From Alkalihalobacillus sp. FSL W8-0930 (GTDB taxonomy: Bacteria; Bacillota; Bacilli; Bacillales; Bacillaceae_D), in contig CP150183.1 of the NCBI GenBank assembly GCA_037965595.1, forward strand, positions 1,240,001 to 1,304,000: 64,000 nucleotides of DNA, in the 5' to 3' direction. This document shows, piece by piece, positions 50,815 through 59,800 of the stretch. Every line of letters begins with the position of its first letter. The stretch's first letter is position 1. Made by a program: the position numbers and the translations under genes. Under the pieces are notes generated by a model, which had not been told where the DNA came from, did not search any database, and saw nothing but the letters and a program-made list of their open reading frames with translations.

Positions 50815-53712
50815 ATGTACAACTTCCTTGAGAACTTAGAAGCTTCTTTGCATAAAGGGTTTGTGAATCAGAATCATAAAAAAGCGACAACGTATCATCC
50901 TCAATTATTAGTTAATCATTCGAGTGTGAGCAGAAGTGTACTTGATACGTTAATCAACGAGCTCGAAACAAGTCAATCGTTTATATTTTCAGTAGCCTTT
51001 ATTACCGAGAGTGGTCTTGCCACATTAAAGTCTGTTTTGTTGGACCTTAAAGAAAAAGGGGTAAAAGGCCGTATCTTAACATCAACGTATTTGACATTTA
51101 ATCAGCCAAAGATTTTCAGGGAACTTATGAAAATTGAAAATGTAGAAGTGAGATTGACGAGTCTGAAAGGATTTCATGCAAAAGGATATATTTTTGAAAA
51201 AGAGTCTCACTATTCCTTAATTGTCGGGAGCTCTAACCTAACCGCCCATGCATTAAAAGTTAACTATGAATGGAATGTTAAACTTACGTCCCATGAAGAT
51301 GGAGAAATTATTCATCATTTTAAAGATCAATTTGAACACGTATGGAGCGTTTCAGAGACATTAACCAAAACATGGATAGAAGCGTATGAAAAACATTATG
51401 CCCTAGAAAAACAACGTCAAGAAATTGAACAAGTAATAGAAATGCCAGTTCCCTATTTGAATACAATAGAAGAAGCTGTTCGAATTGAACCTAACAAAAT
51501 GCAAGAAGCAGCCTTAGCGGAAATTCAAGCTCTTCGAGATGCAGGAAAACAGACGGGCCTTGTTATTTCCGCTACAGGAACGGGAAAAACTTTTCTCTCA
51601 GCTTTTGATGTGAGGAAATTTGCACCTAAGAGAATGCTATTTATCGTACATCGCGAACAGATCCTGCACAAAGCGAAAGAAGATTATAAACGAGTACTTG
51701 GTGGAATGGATGAAGAATTTGGTGTCTTGAGTGGAACCTCTAAAGATATAGAAAAGAAATATCTATTTGCCACAATCCAAACGATTTCAAAGCCTACTAT
51801 CTTAAATCATTTTAATCCGGATACATTCGATTACGTATTAATAGATGAAGTACATAAAGCTGGAGCTTCTTCATATGCAAGGGTGATGGAGTATTTTAAG
51901 CCTTCTTTTTTAATGGGGATGACAGCTACTCCTGAGCGAAGTGATGATTATAACATCTATTCACTGTTTGATTATAATGTGGCGTACGAGATACGTCTTC
52001 AAGAGGCATTAGAAGAAGAGATGCTTTGTCCGTTTCATTACTTTGGAGTTACTGAGCTTGAGGTTAATGGTTTAGTCATTGATGACTCAACAGCGATTAA
52101 TCAATTGGTAACCGAAGAGCGTGTGAAACATGTTATTGATAAAATAAATTATTATGGATATTCCGGGAAGCGCGTTCATGGTCTCATGTTCTGCAGTCGT
52201 AAAGAGGAAGCGCATTCTTTGTCCAATGCCTTAAATACATATGGGTACCGAACGGCTGCACTGACTGGTGAGCATTCTCAAAGTGAACGTGAACAAAGAG
52301 TAAAAGAACTTGAAGCAGGTGAACTGGATTACATTCTTACAGTGGATATTTTTAATGAGGGAATCGATATCCCCTGTGTCAATCAAGTCGTCATGCTGAG
52401 ACAAACGGAGTCTAGCATCATTTTCATTCAACAACTGGGAAGAGGATTGAGAAAGCATCGTTCAAAAGAGTATGTGACCATAATTGATTTTATAGGTAAT
52501 TACAAAACCAATTATCTTATACCCATTGCATTATCTGGAGATCAGTCCTTAAATAAAGATACAATTAGAAGAAAAACAAAAGATACAAGCTATATTAGAG
52601 GCGCATCTACAATTAATTTTGAGGCGATAGCCAAAAGCAGAATCTTTCAAGCGATTGATTCAACTAAATTATCCACTATGAAGGTGCTAAAGGAAGCATA
52701 CATCGAGTTGAAGAACAGGTTAGGAAGAGTGCCATATCTTAAAGACTTTCTTGAGCATCATTCGGTAGATCCAGAGGTTTTAGTTGGTAAAGGTAACTAT
52801 TATGAATTTCTTGTGAAGACGCGGGAAGAAGTACCCTTATTATCTAGTTATGAAAAGCAAGTTTTAACAATGCTTTCACAAGAAATCTTAAACGGAAAAA
52901 GGCTACACGAAGTCATTTTATTTGAGATGCTTTTAGAAAAAGAATATGTGTCTCACTCTGAACTTAAAGAAGCTCTGGCAAAAAATCAATTACGAACAGA
53001 TGATAACACTTTACATTCTTTAAAAAGACATGTCGACTTGACGTTTCATGCTCAAGTGTACCGTAAAAAGTACGGGGAAGAACCGATTGTTATCTCATCA
53101 ACGGAGGGCAATTCCTTTAGTAATAAGGTAAGCAATTGTTTATCGACAAATGCTTATTTTTATCGAATGGTAACCGATGTTCTGAGAAGCGCTAGAATAA
53201 AAAATCAAAGATATTCAAATCATTTACCACTAACACTATACGAGAAATATTCACGAAAGGATGCTTGTAAGCTATTAAACTGGGAAAACGATGAAAGTTC
53301 AACCATTTATGGCTATAAGACTAAACACCAGACTTGTCCGATCTTTGTGACATATCACAAACAAGAAGATCTTGATAAAAGTATTAGCTATCATGAAGAA
53401 TTTTTAAATCAAGAAGTTTTAAGATGGAGTACAAGAAGTAAGCGTACAACGGCTTCAAAAGAAGTAATAGAGATTATGAATGCCGATGAAGAAAACATAG
53501 ATTTGCATTTATTTGTTAAAAAAGATAACGATGAAGGAACAGACTTTTACTACTTAGGCAAGGCACGTTACGAAAAAGAAAGCGCCGTAAATACTAAAAT
53601 GCCTGGCAAGGATGGTCAATTGCTTGACGTGGTTCATATGGATTTAGTCCTTGAACATAAAGTTGATGACAAACTCTATTCTTATTTAGTAGAAGGGACG
53701 TCAAACGGATGA
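50815..53712 (+). CDS. PLD-nuclease/SF2 helicase with DUF3427
   Basis: The 965-residue protein has a phospholipase-D-like domain (about 35-185; HAKGYIFE and IVGSSNLT, an HxK motif with Glu in place of the usual Asp), an SF2 helicase with Walker A SATGTGKTF, DEVHKAG box and GMTATPERSDD, helicase C with QQLGRGLRKH, and a C-terminal DUF3427 region (about 640-960). This composition fits DNA repair or phage defence, unproven. MutT precedes it and a GNAT gene overlaps its end by 4 bases. Confidence 0.92.
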   Translation: MYNFLENLEASLHKGFVNQNHKKATTYHPQLLVNHSSVSRSVLDTLINELETSQSFIFSVAFITESGLATLKSVLLDLKEKGVKGRILTSTYLTFNQPKIFRELMKIENVEVRLTSLKGFHAKGYIFEKESHYSLIVGSSNLTAHALKVNYEWNVKLTSHEDGEIIHHFKDQFEHVWSVSETLTKTWIEAYEKHYALEKQRQEIEQVIEMPVPYLNTIEEAVRIEPNKMQEAALAEIQALRDAGKQTGLVISATGTGKTFLSAFDVRKFAPKRMLFIVHREQILHKAKEDYKRVLGGMDEEFGVLSGTSKDIEKKYLFATIQTISKPTILNHFNPDTFDYVLIDEVHKAGASSYARVMEYFKPSFLMGMTATPERSDDYNIYSLFDYNVAYEIRLQEALEEEMLCPFHYFGVTELEVNGLVIDDSTAINQLVTEERVKHVIDKINYYGYSGKRVHGLMFCSRKEEAHSLSNALNTYGYRTAALTGEHSQSEREQRVKELEAGELDYILTVDIFNEGIDIPCVNQVVMLRQTESSIIFIQQLGRGLRKHRSKEYVTIIDFIGNYKTNYLIPIALSGDQSLNKDTIRRKTKDTSYIRGASTINFEAIAKSRIFQAIDSTKLSTMKVLKEAYIELKNRLGRVPYLKDFLEHHSVDPEVLVGKGNYYEFLVKTREEVPLLSSYEKQVLTMLSQEILNGKRLHEVILFEMLLEKEYVSHSELKEALAKNQLRTDDNTLHSLKRHVDLTFHAQVYRKKYGEEPIVISSTEGNSFSNKVSNCLSTNAYFYRMVTDVLRSARIKNQRYSNHLPLTLYEKYSRKDACKLLNWENDESSTIYGYKTKHQTCPIFVTYHKQEDLDKSISYHEEFLNQEVLRWSTRSKRTTASKEVIEIMNADEENIDLHLFVKKDNDEGTDFYYLGKARYEKESAVNTKMPGKDGQLLDVVHMDLVLEHKVDDKLYSYLVEGTSNG

Positions 53713-54191
53713 AGCCTCTAACCTACACAAAAGGTCAATTTCTTATCACCACAGATAAAGACAAATTAGATATCAACGCTATTTATCAATTTCTATCAAA
53801 TAAATCCTATTGGTGGCCAGATGATACCCCGAAGGAACTCATTACCGAGGCCATTCAGCACTCCATTCTTTGTTATGGTGTTTATGTAAAAGAGGAGGGT
53901 GAAGAGGGTCTTAAACTAGTTGGCTTCGCCCGAGTCATTTCAGATTTTGTTCGGTTTTCTTGGCTATGTGATGTCTTTATTCTTCCTGAATTTCGCGGAA
54001 ATGGCTTAAGTAAGTGGTTACTTAGTGTGATTGTTGAGCACCCGAAGCTTAGTGGAACTCGCTTTAACCTAGGAACAAACGATGCTCATGGTTTGTATGA
54101 ACAGTTTGGATTTCAGTCTTTACAAAAGCCTGAGAACAGAATGGAACGTGAGATGGATTGGGAGAAGATAAAGGTAGGGGACGAGAATTAG
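53709..54191 (+). CDS. GNAT acetyltransferase
   Basis: The 160-residue protein has VGFARVISDFVRFSWLCDVFILPEFRGNGLSKWLLSVIVEHP, a clear acetyl-CoA-binding loop, and a late FGFQSL segment. It belongs to a Bacillus GNAT subgroup with unknown substrate. It overlaps the helicase gene through ATGA, so it is coupled to it in translation even though no functional link is known. Confidence 0.88.
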   Translation: MKPLTYTKGQFLITTDKDKLDINAIYQFLSNKSYWWPDDTPKELITEAIQHSILCYGVYVKEEGEEGLKLVGFARVISDFVRFSWLCDVFILPEFRGNGLSKWLLSVIVEHPKLSGTRFNLGTNDAHGLYEQFGFQSLQKPENRMEREMDWEKIKVGDEN

Positions 54192-54228
54192 CCGTTTTAT
54201 TATATAAAAATACCTAGGAGGTTAAAAA

Positions 54229-54840
54229 ATGAAAACGTTTGAGGTAGGTATTTTACTTTTTAATGGTGTAGATGCATTGGATTTTGTTGGACCGTATGAG
54301 GTTTTTAACATGACGACATTCCATGAAAAAGACTTGAAGAAGCTCTTAACTAGTCATCTCGAACATAAACCGTTTAATGTAAGTAGTGTTTCGCTTGATG
54401 GAGAGAAAATTGTAGCGAATCATGGATTAGAAATATCTCCTCAATATAGTTTTAAAACAGCACCGACGTTCGATATTCTTATTATTCCTGGAGGGACTTT
54501 AAAGACTATACAAACGGTTGTGAATAATAACGAAATCCTAGAGTGGATCAAATCAAATCAACAAGCTTTAATTGGCTCAGTATGTACAGGAGCGATTGTA
54601 TTAGCTGAGGCAGAGTTATTGAATACGAAAAAAGCAACAACAAATCGTGCCGCGTTTAAACTTATGGAGAGATCCTACCCTGAAATTTCGCTAGTGAAGG
54701 ATGCTAAGTATGTAGACGCAGGCTCAATTATTACTTCCGCTGGGGTTTCTTCTGGAATAAATATGGCATTATATCTTGTTGAGAGGCTGTTTGATGTAGA
54801 AACAGCCACTAGGACAAGAGAAACTATTGAGTTTGATTAA
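54229..54840 (+). CDS. DJ-1/PfpI family protein
   Basis: The 203-residue protein has the DJ-1/PfpI fold with the nucleophile elbow GSVCTGAIVLAEAELL (Cys about 123) and FEVGILLFNGVDALDFVGPYEVF at the start. This subgroup resembles the amidotransferase-like domain of GlxA-type regulators and isonitrile hydratases; there is no HTH here, so it acts as a stand-alone enzyme. TAGGAGG is 9 bases before the ATG. Confidence 0.88.
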   Translation: MKTFEVGILLFNGVDALDFVGPYEVFNMTTFHEKDLKKLLTSHLEHKPFNVSSVSLDGEKIVANHGLEISPQYSFKTAPTFDILIIPGGTLKTIQTVVNNNEILEWIKSNQQALIGSVCTGAIVLAEAELLNTKKATTNRAAFKLMERSYPEISLVKDAKYVDAGSIITSAGVSSGINMALYLVERLFDVETATRTRETIEFD

Positions 54841-54884
54841 TATAGGATAAAGCACAACTTAATTGGAGGGTTCTTTGCCATGTA

Positions 54885-55187
54885 TTATTTCTTTTGTAGG
54901 GCTGAATACACCATTAATCCAAATAGTCCAATAAGCGTTCCTCTAATAAATATACCTGTGAAATAAAGTGCGGTTCCACTCTCTTTGGGTAGATATTTTG
55001 CAGAATAATAGGAAACTGCACCTGCCAACCAAAAGAAAAAAAAGACTCCAATCCATTTTAGCCATTTGTTCCTTTTTGATTTGCTTTTAATACGATAGGT
55101 TTCTACTCTAGATAGAGTAAGAATTTCAGTATGTTGATCTTGATAACTAGTTATAGTAATGCACCTCAGTTTTTTTATGGCTTTCAT
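54885..55187 (-). CDS. Hypothetical membrane protein
   Basis: The 100-residue frame has a basic N-terminal half (YRIKSKSKRNKWLKW) and two membrane helices (IGVFFFFWLAGAVSYYSA and FTGIFIRGTLIGLFGLMVYSAL). The ATG at 55187 has no convincing ribosome site; GAGGTG occurs about 20 bases further downstream, before an ATT codon, so the true start may be internal. Family not recognised. Confidence 0.5.
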   Translation of the reverse strand: MKAIKKLRCITITSYQDQHTEILTLSRVETYRIKSKSKRNKWLKWIGVFFFFWLAGAVSYYSAKYLPKESGTALYFTGIFIRGTLIGLFGLMVYSALQKK

Positions 55188-55222
55188 TCTTAAACATTAT
55201 ACTAATATTAATAGATAATTAG

Positions 55223-55618
55223 TTAGTTTAATGTAAGTAAAAACCCGGGGACCTCAACACAATAAATCAACTCTTCTCTGAAATCTGAGTTAGTAATAAC
55301 TGAAAGAGCTTCGGTGTAACTGAAAAAACGAATATCTAAGCTTTCAGAGTTTAAAGTTGGTTCTCCACTAATCACAATTCCTTTCCAAAAATAATTACAA
55401 ACAGCTTTCGATTGTTCATGGGACATTCCACAGAAAGAATGAATTTCAACATTAAAGCCTGTTTCTTCTTTAACTTCCCTTATAGCAGCCCTTTTAAGGC
55501 TTTCATTATTATTAACGTGCCCACCAGGAAGTTCCCATCCTCGTTTAGGATCTTTCTTAAGTAGAATGTGTCCATCATCGTTATAAATAAATGCCGCTGA
55601 AGTGAAAATAAATAACAT
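55223..55618 (-). CDS. Nudix hydrolase
   Basis: The 131-residue protein has Nudix box GGHVNNNESLKRAAIREVKEETGF with the catalytic REVKEE and an upstream GWELP, typical of ADP-ribose or nucleotide-sugar hydrolases. TAAGGTGATAA precedes the ATG. It is the second Nudix gene in this block and differs clearly from the MutT type at 50390. It is divergent from the epimerase gene. Confidence 0.9.
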   Translation of the reverse strand: MLFIFTSAAFIYNDDGHILLKKDPKRGWELPGGHVNNNESLKRAAIREVKEETGFNVEIHSFCGMSHEQSKAVCNYFWKGIVISGEPTLNSESLDIRFFSYTEALSVITNSDFREELIYCVEVPGFLLTLN

Positions 55619-55666
55619 CGTTTATCACCTTAAGTTTAAATTAATTTTATTCCATCGGAGGTATGC

Positions 55667-56647
55667 ATGAACAAAGTTTTAGTAATGGGTGGAACGGAAT
55701 TCATAAGTAAAGCATTAGTCGTTGATTTAATAAAAAGTGGGTACAGTGTAGATTTTGTAACGAGAGGTCATAAGAAGGTAGATTTTCATGGTTTTAATAA
55801 ACACCTTATTGCGGATCGAAAAGATAAACGTGCTCTAAGAAATATTTTTAAAGATAATGTATACAATTACATTTTTGATGTTTCAGGTTACACAAAAGAA
55901 GATGTAGAAAACGTAGTAGAAAGTGTTGATCAGAGTTGTCTGAAACGATACACCTTTATAAGTTCAGGAGCAGTCTATCTTTCATCAGAAACGTTACTAA
56001 TAGAGACGAATGATCGAGGGTTTAATCCAAATTGGAAGGATTATGGTTACAATAAGAAAAAAGCTGAGGATTATCTATCAGAATTATACAATAAAACAGG
56101 CTTTCCTTGTGTGATCTTTAGACCTTCCTACGTATATGGAGAAGGCAATAATTTAAAAAGAGAAACTTTCTTATTTAGCAGAGCAGATCGATCAATTCCA
56201 ATAGTTATCCCTTTGTCCGGAGCTGCGTTTGTACAATTTATACATATCCATGATGTAATAAAGGTTTTGTTAGCAACAATGGACGATGTGCAAGTGAACG
56301 GAGAAGCTTATAATTTAACTCATCCTGAAGAAGTTGATTGGCTAACGCTTGTGAAGACAGTTAAACAAGTAGTTAACAAGGATTTTAATGTAAAGGGAAT
56401 CACAAAAGAGACAATGGATCATTTAAATATAACTTTAGGTTCGTTTTTTCCATTTAGAGACCTTACTTATTTACTTGATATTTGTAAATTGAGTGAGTCA
56501 GGCTTGCCGGTGCCATCCATTTCATTAGAAAAGGGACTTGCAAGGACCTACAAGTGGTATTTAGAGCAAAATCATTTAATTGACACTGTTTTTAAAAAGG
56601 AATACGACAAAGTAATCGCTGCTTCAAAAACAATAGATGATGAATAA
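55667..56647 (+). CDS. NAD-dependent epimerase/dehydratase
   Basis: The 326-residue extended SDR-type protein starts KVLVMGGTEFISKALVVDLIKSGYSVDFVTRG, an atypical version of GxxGxxG, and has SSGAVYLSSE and YGYNKKKAEDYL (the YxxxK pair), FRPSYVYGEGN. It resembles the atypical SDRs of the CsRNA/RmlD-like group and may act on nucleotide sugars. The adjacent DUF1648 gene starts 11 bases before its stop codon. Confidence 0.85.
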   Translation: MNKVLVMGGTEFISKALVVDLIKSGYSVDFVTRGHKKVDFHGFNKHLIADRKDKRALRNIFKDNVYNYIFDVSGYTKEDVENVVESVDQSCLKRYTFISSGAVYLSSETLLIETNDRGFNPNWKDYGYNKKKAEDYLSELYNKTGFPCVIFRPSYVYGEGNNLKRETFLFSRADRSIPIVIPLSGAAFVQFIHIHDVIKVLLATMDDVQVNGEAYNLTHPEEVDWLTLVKTVKQVVNKDFNVKGITKETMDHLNITLGSFFPFRDLTYLLDICKLSESGLPVPSISLEKGLARTYKWYLEQNHLIDTVFKKEYDKVIAASKTIDDE

Positions 56648-57107
56648 AAGAGAACAATTCCTAGGGAAATCACTAGCCATGCTAACCTTACTTTTATTCT
56701 TAACTCATATCTTCATCCTATTAACCTACTGGCCTGAACTTCCGCATGAGATCCCAATTCAATCTAGTGAGACAGAAAGTAAGTGGCTGTTATGGTTATT
56801 ACCTATGCTTGCAATTGGATTATGGTTGTTCATCCATATACTCACGCGACACCCTGAACGGCTCAACTATATTGGGCTTAATGAGGGGAACAGGCATATA
56901 ATGTACGCAAAAGGTAGGCGTATGAGTTTGATCCTGAAGCATAGTGGGACTCTATGTCTTTTATTTGCTAATCAGGCGTTTTTACATTCTATCACAGATC
57001 AGAGTCAGCTCCTGCCGTTAACGATGACAATCGTACTCGGTATCATAACAACACTTTATCCGGTTTCTTTTCTTGTGTGGTCTGTTTCCGCACAAGCAAA
57101 GAATTAA
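56637..57107 (+). CDS. DUF1648-type membrane protein
   Basis: The 156-residue protein has four hydrophobic segments. The segment LTYWPELPHEIPIQSSETE after helix 1 matches the DUF1648 motif (LP-x-x-I-P-x-H). Such proteins occur as SdpI-like immunity or membrane factors. It overlaps the epimerase gene by 11 bases and starts with ATGATG; no strong ribosome site is seen, consistent with translational coupling. Confidence 0.75.
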   Translation: MMNKREQFLGKSLAMLTLLLFLTHIFILLTYWPELPHEIPIQSSETESKWLLWLLPMLAIGLWLFIHILTRHPERLNYIGLNEGNRHIMYAKGRRMSLILKHSGTLCLLFANQAFLHSITDQSQLLPLTMTIVLGIITTLYPVSFLVWSVSAQAKN

Positions 57108-57113
57108 GAGCCT

Positions 57114-57268
57114 GGGACAACACTAAAATCAATACGAAATTGGCGAATGATTTGATGATCTAATCATTCGCCATTCTTGTTATTGAGAAATCAAGCGAGG
57201 GATTCTCCTGTAGCGGATATTGTGCTCTGTTCGTGTTTTACTATCTACATTAAAGCTGACTCACTCTT
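57114..57268. repeat. Dispersed intergenic repeat, copy B
   Basis: Hairpin TGGCGAATGATT/AATCATTCGCCA (57141-57173) is followed by AAGCGAGGGATTCT, TGTAGCG, TCGTGTTTTA and CTACATT in the same order as copy A. It may also terminate the DUF1648 transcript. It is about 100 bases shorter than copy A. Confidence 0.8.
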
Positions 57269-57271
57269 TTT

Positions 57272-58363
57272 TTAATATTGAAATGTAACTGACATCACTT
57301 CGGATCGGCTGCCAATGCGAATTGCCGGTCCCCAGAAACCGAATCCAGATGTAGTAAATGAATGAAGCTGATCGCGCTGTAGGTAGCCCCAATCATTTTC
57401 ATAAATCATGCTTGTAATCAGATTTGCAGGAAACACCTGGCCTCGATGCGTGTGCCCTGAAACAATCAGATCCACCCCCGATTCGTGAGCTTCACTAATC
57501 TCTTTTGGTTGATGGTCAATCATAATGACTGGCAGGGAATCATCGACTGCTTCCATTAAGGAGGAGATTGATTCTCTGTTTTCATCCGTTTCATCTTTTC
57601 GGCCAATAATCGTTAATTCATCATTAACTGTTACGGCTTCATCCATTAAAAAATGAAATCCGATGTCTTTAAACTCATCTCGTAATAAGAAGAGATCGCC
57701 ACCATAGTAGTCATGATTTCCCGGAGATACATAAACCCCTAGTGGAGCTTCTAACTGTTTCATTGTTTCTGTTAAATTATTAGCCATATAAGGAGAAAAG
57801 CTATTCTCGATAATATCTCCTGCAAGGAGGATGAGATCGGGCTGTTCTTCTTGGACGAGCTGCACAAATCGTTCCAAGTGTCTCACGCCAATGACTTCAC
57901 CAAGGTGGAGGTCTGCTGCGATTAAAAGCTTAACTTCTTCTCCCTGCATTGCTTTTGTAGGATTATTAAGCTCAATTGTATAGTTTCTTACGGTAGGGTT
58001 CCATGCGTTAAATGAACCGTAGATCATCACAAAAGTAAGAAACGCCAGCGTGACAACCCCACTCCATTTTTTCAAACCGGTGTTCTTTTTGCTTAAAAAA
58101 TATACGAGATTAATGACTGGAAGCAGAACACACAAGTATCCAAAGATGATAAGCCAATAGCCACCTATCAATTCTAAAATTCTTGAGGTGAAAACCATTG
58201 CCAGCATATAAGCAGAAGATAAAAAGGCAAGTATCACGCAATAGGTTTTAAACCATTTAAAGCCTAGCGTTGATTTGGCCCATTTCCAACCATTGTATCC
58301 GATATAAAAGTTGATTGCTGCATACACAATTATGAAGATGATAAGTCCTAATGTAGTATTCAT
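57272..58363 (-). CDS. Membrane-anchored metallophosphoesterase
   Basis: The 363-residue protein has four N-terminal membrane helices (about 1-120) and a calcineurin-like domain with AADLHLGEVIG, LAGDIIENSF, SPGNHDYYGGD and VSGHTHRGQVFP (metal ligands complete). It is similar to B. subtilis YkuE/YkoQ-type phosphoesterases. The substrate may be phospholipid or UDP-diacylglucosamine-like, unproven. AGGAGAATATGA precedes the ATG. It is divergent from the rap gene. Confidence 0.9.
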   Translation of the reverse strand: MNTTLGLIIFIIVYAAINFYIGYNGWKWAKSTLGFKWFKTYCVILAFLSSAYMLAMVFTSRILELIGGYWLIIFGYLCVLLPVINLVYFLSKKNTGLKKWSGVVTLAFLTFVMIYGSFNAWNPTVRNYTIELNNPTKAMQGEEVKLLIAADLHLGEVIGVRHLERFVQLVQEEQPDLILLAGDIIENSFSPYMANNLTETMKQLEAPLGVYVSPGNHDYYGGDLFLLRDEFKDIGFHFLMDEAVTVNDELTIIGRKDETDENRESISSLMEAVDDSLPVIMIDHQPKEISEAHESGVDLIVSGHTHRGQVFPANLITSMIYENDWGYLQRDQLHSFTTSGFGFWGPAIRIGSRSEVMSVTFQY

Positions 58364-58476
58364 TCATATTCTCCTGACATGTACGATCTATGATTCTTTA
58401 TTAGTATAACGAATGTTAGGTATGCAGGATAGAATGAACATGCAGTAAAAAGTGAAGATTTTCCAAAACTTAGTGA

Positions 58477-58506
58477 TTGTCAATATGAAAATTTTACCGG
58501 TATAAT
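58477..58506 (+). promoter_or_regulatory. Promoter of the rap-like gene
   Basis: TTGTCA, an 18-base spacer and a perfect TATAAT lie 21 bases upstream of the rap-like TTG start. No ComA box was recognised. Confidence 0.65.
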
Positions 58507-58526
58507 AGATTTAGGGAGGTGGTTGT

Positions 58527-59606
58527 TTGAGAACGGCAATATCGGCGGCTATGGTTGGAGCAAAGTGCGCAGAATGGTATCGCTTCATGATTGCTAGAGA
58601 GATAGATCAATCCATTGCGATAAAAGAAGAAATTACAATGATGCTATCAGACATGGAACAAAGTGATAAAGTCTTGGCCTACTACTCATTGCTGGAATTC
58701 AGACATCAACTGCTACTTCAAGAGTCAAAGAGTGAATCACACTCACATTCTTCTGTCGGAACCCTACAACAATCCGATCCCTTCTTAGAGTTTTTGTATT
58801 ATTTTATGAATGGCCAAAACGAATTCTACTGTAATCGTTTTAAATCAGCGATCCGATTGTACGTTAAGGCTGAGGCTTTGCTTGAGCACGTGACGGATGA
58901 TTATGAACGAGCTGAGTTTTATCAACGGATTGGTGAAGGATATTATCGTATTAATCAATACACATTTGCGGTTTCCTATATAGAGATGGCATTGGCGATA
59001 TTTATAAAAGACGAATCATATAAAGAAAAAGTTCTATACGCTGAGCTAGTATTAGCAGCGATTGATACGGAAATTGTTCGATATAATGAAGCCGAGGCAA
59101 GATATCAACGCATTGTGAAAGATTCTTTTGATTTTCCTTATGCGCATTCGCTTATTTTAAGAGGTCTTGGAATTAATCGGTTACGGCAAAACCTCCAAAA
59201 CGAAGCAAAGGATTATATGGAAAGTGCGCTTGCTATTTCAGACCATGAAGATTCAATTATAGGTATAAAAACAAAGGCTGATTTGGCGTTTATTAAGTTA
59301 CGTTTAAAAGAAAAAGGTGCGGAAAGATTACTTTTGGAAGCTGAGCAATTAGCATTTGAACAAGGAAACATTGAGTATCAGGCAAGGTGTTTGGTTTGTC
59401 GTCATCTTCATGTCACTCCTGATGAGGAAGCTGTAAGTAAAGGTGTTCAAATGCTAATTCATGAAGAATTATATTTTGATGCTTCAGAGGTTTGTGAAGA
59501 GATCTCCTGTTTTTATGAAAAAAGAGGAAATCTTGAATTGGCGTTGAATTATATGAAAATAGCTAGAGATATGAATGTTCTTCAATATACATTAGGGAGT
59601 GATTAA
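58527..59606 (+). CDS. Rap-type tetratricopeptide regulator
   Basis: The 359-residue helical protein consists of an N-terminal three-helix bundle (about 1-70) and TPR repeats (about 85-350: AIRLYVKAEALLEHVTDDYERAEFYQRIGEGYYRINQYTFAVSYIEMALAI...). Length and layout match Rap proteins (about 375 aa), which dephosphorylate Spo0F or block ComA and are inhibited by an imported Phr pentapeptide. The start is TTG behind GGGAGG. A Phr-like ORF begins three bases after the stop codon, which strongly supports a Rap-Phr cassette. Confidence 0.85.
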   Translation: MRTAISAAMVGAKCAEWYRFMIAREIDQSIAIKEEITMMLSDMEQSDKVLAYYSLLEFRHQLLLQESKSESHSHSSVGTLQQSDPFLEFLYYFMNGQNEFYCNRFKSAIRLYVKAEALLEHVTDDYERAEFYQRIGEGYYRINQYTFAVSYIEMALAIFIKDESYKEKVLYAELVLAAIDTEIVRYNEAEARYQRIVKDSFDFPYAHSLILRGLGINRLRQNLQNEAKDYMESALAISDHEDSIIGIKTKADLAFIKLRLKEKGAERLLLEAEQLAFEQGNIEYQARCLVCRHLHVTPDEEAVSKGVQMLIHEELYFDASEVCEEISCFYEKRGNLELALNYMKIARDMNVLQYTLGSD

Positions 59607-59608
59607 CT

Positions 59609-59758
59609 ATTAAGAAATGGACAAGCGCACTTTGTTTGACCATTTTGTTAATCGGTATTTCAACAGGATTCTCTCACCATGTGCATGCTACTGATAACAA
59701 TTCGGTCCAAGAGGTAAGCATTACAGGTAAAGTAGATACCGGTAGAGAGAAGCCATAG
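59609..59758 (+). CDS. Phr-type signalling pre-peptide with ATT start
   Basis: Directly after rap, a 49-codon frame encodes KKWTSALCLTILLIG as a secretion signal core, cleavage region HHVHA, and a polar tail TDNNSVQEVSITGKVDTGREKP. This is the exact form of Phr precursors. The frame is closed by TGA nine bases before, and the only codon suited for initiation is ATT at 59609, about 8 bases after GGGAG at the end of rap. The mature pentapeptide cannot be fixed; candidates lie in the last 22 residues. Confidence 0.7.
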   Translation: MKKWTSALCLTILLIGISTGFSHHVHATDNNSVQEVSITGKVDTGREKP

Positions 59759-59774
59759 TTGTATTTCCTTATTA

Positions 59775-59800
59775 ACGTCCTTTCGCGAGGGCGCTTTTTA
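59775..59800 (+). terminator. Terminator of rap-phr
   Basis: CGTCCT and AGGGCG pair around TTCGCG, and CTTTTTATTT follows. It lies 17 bases after the phr stop codon. Confidence 0.8.
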
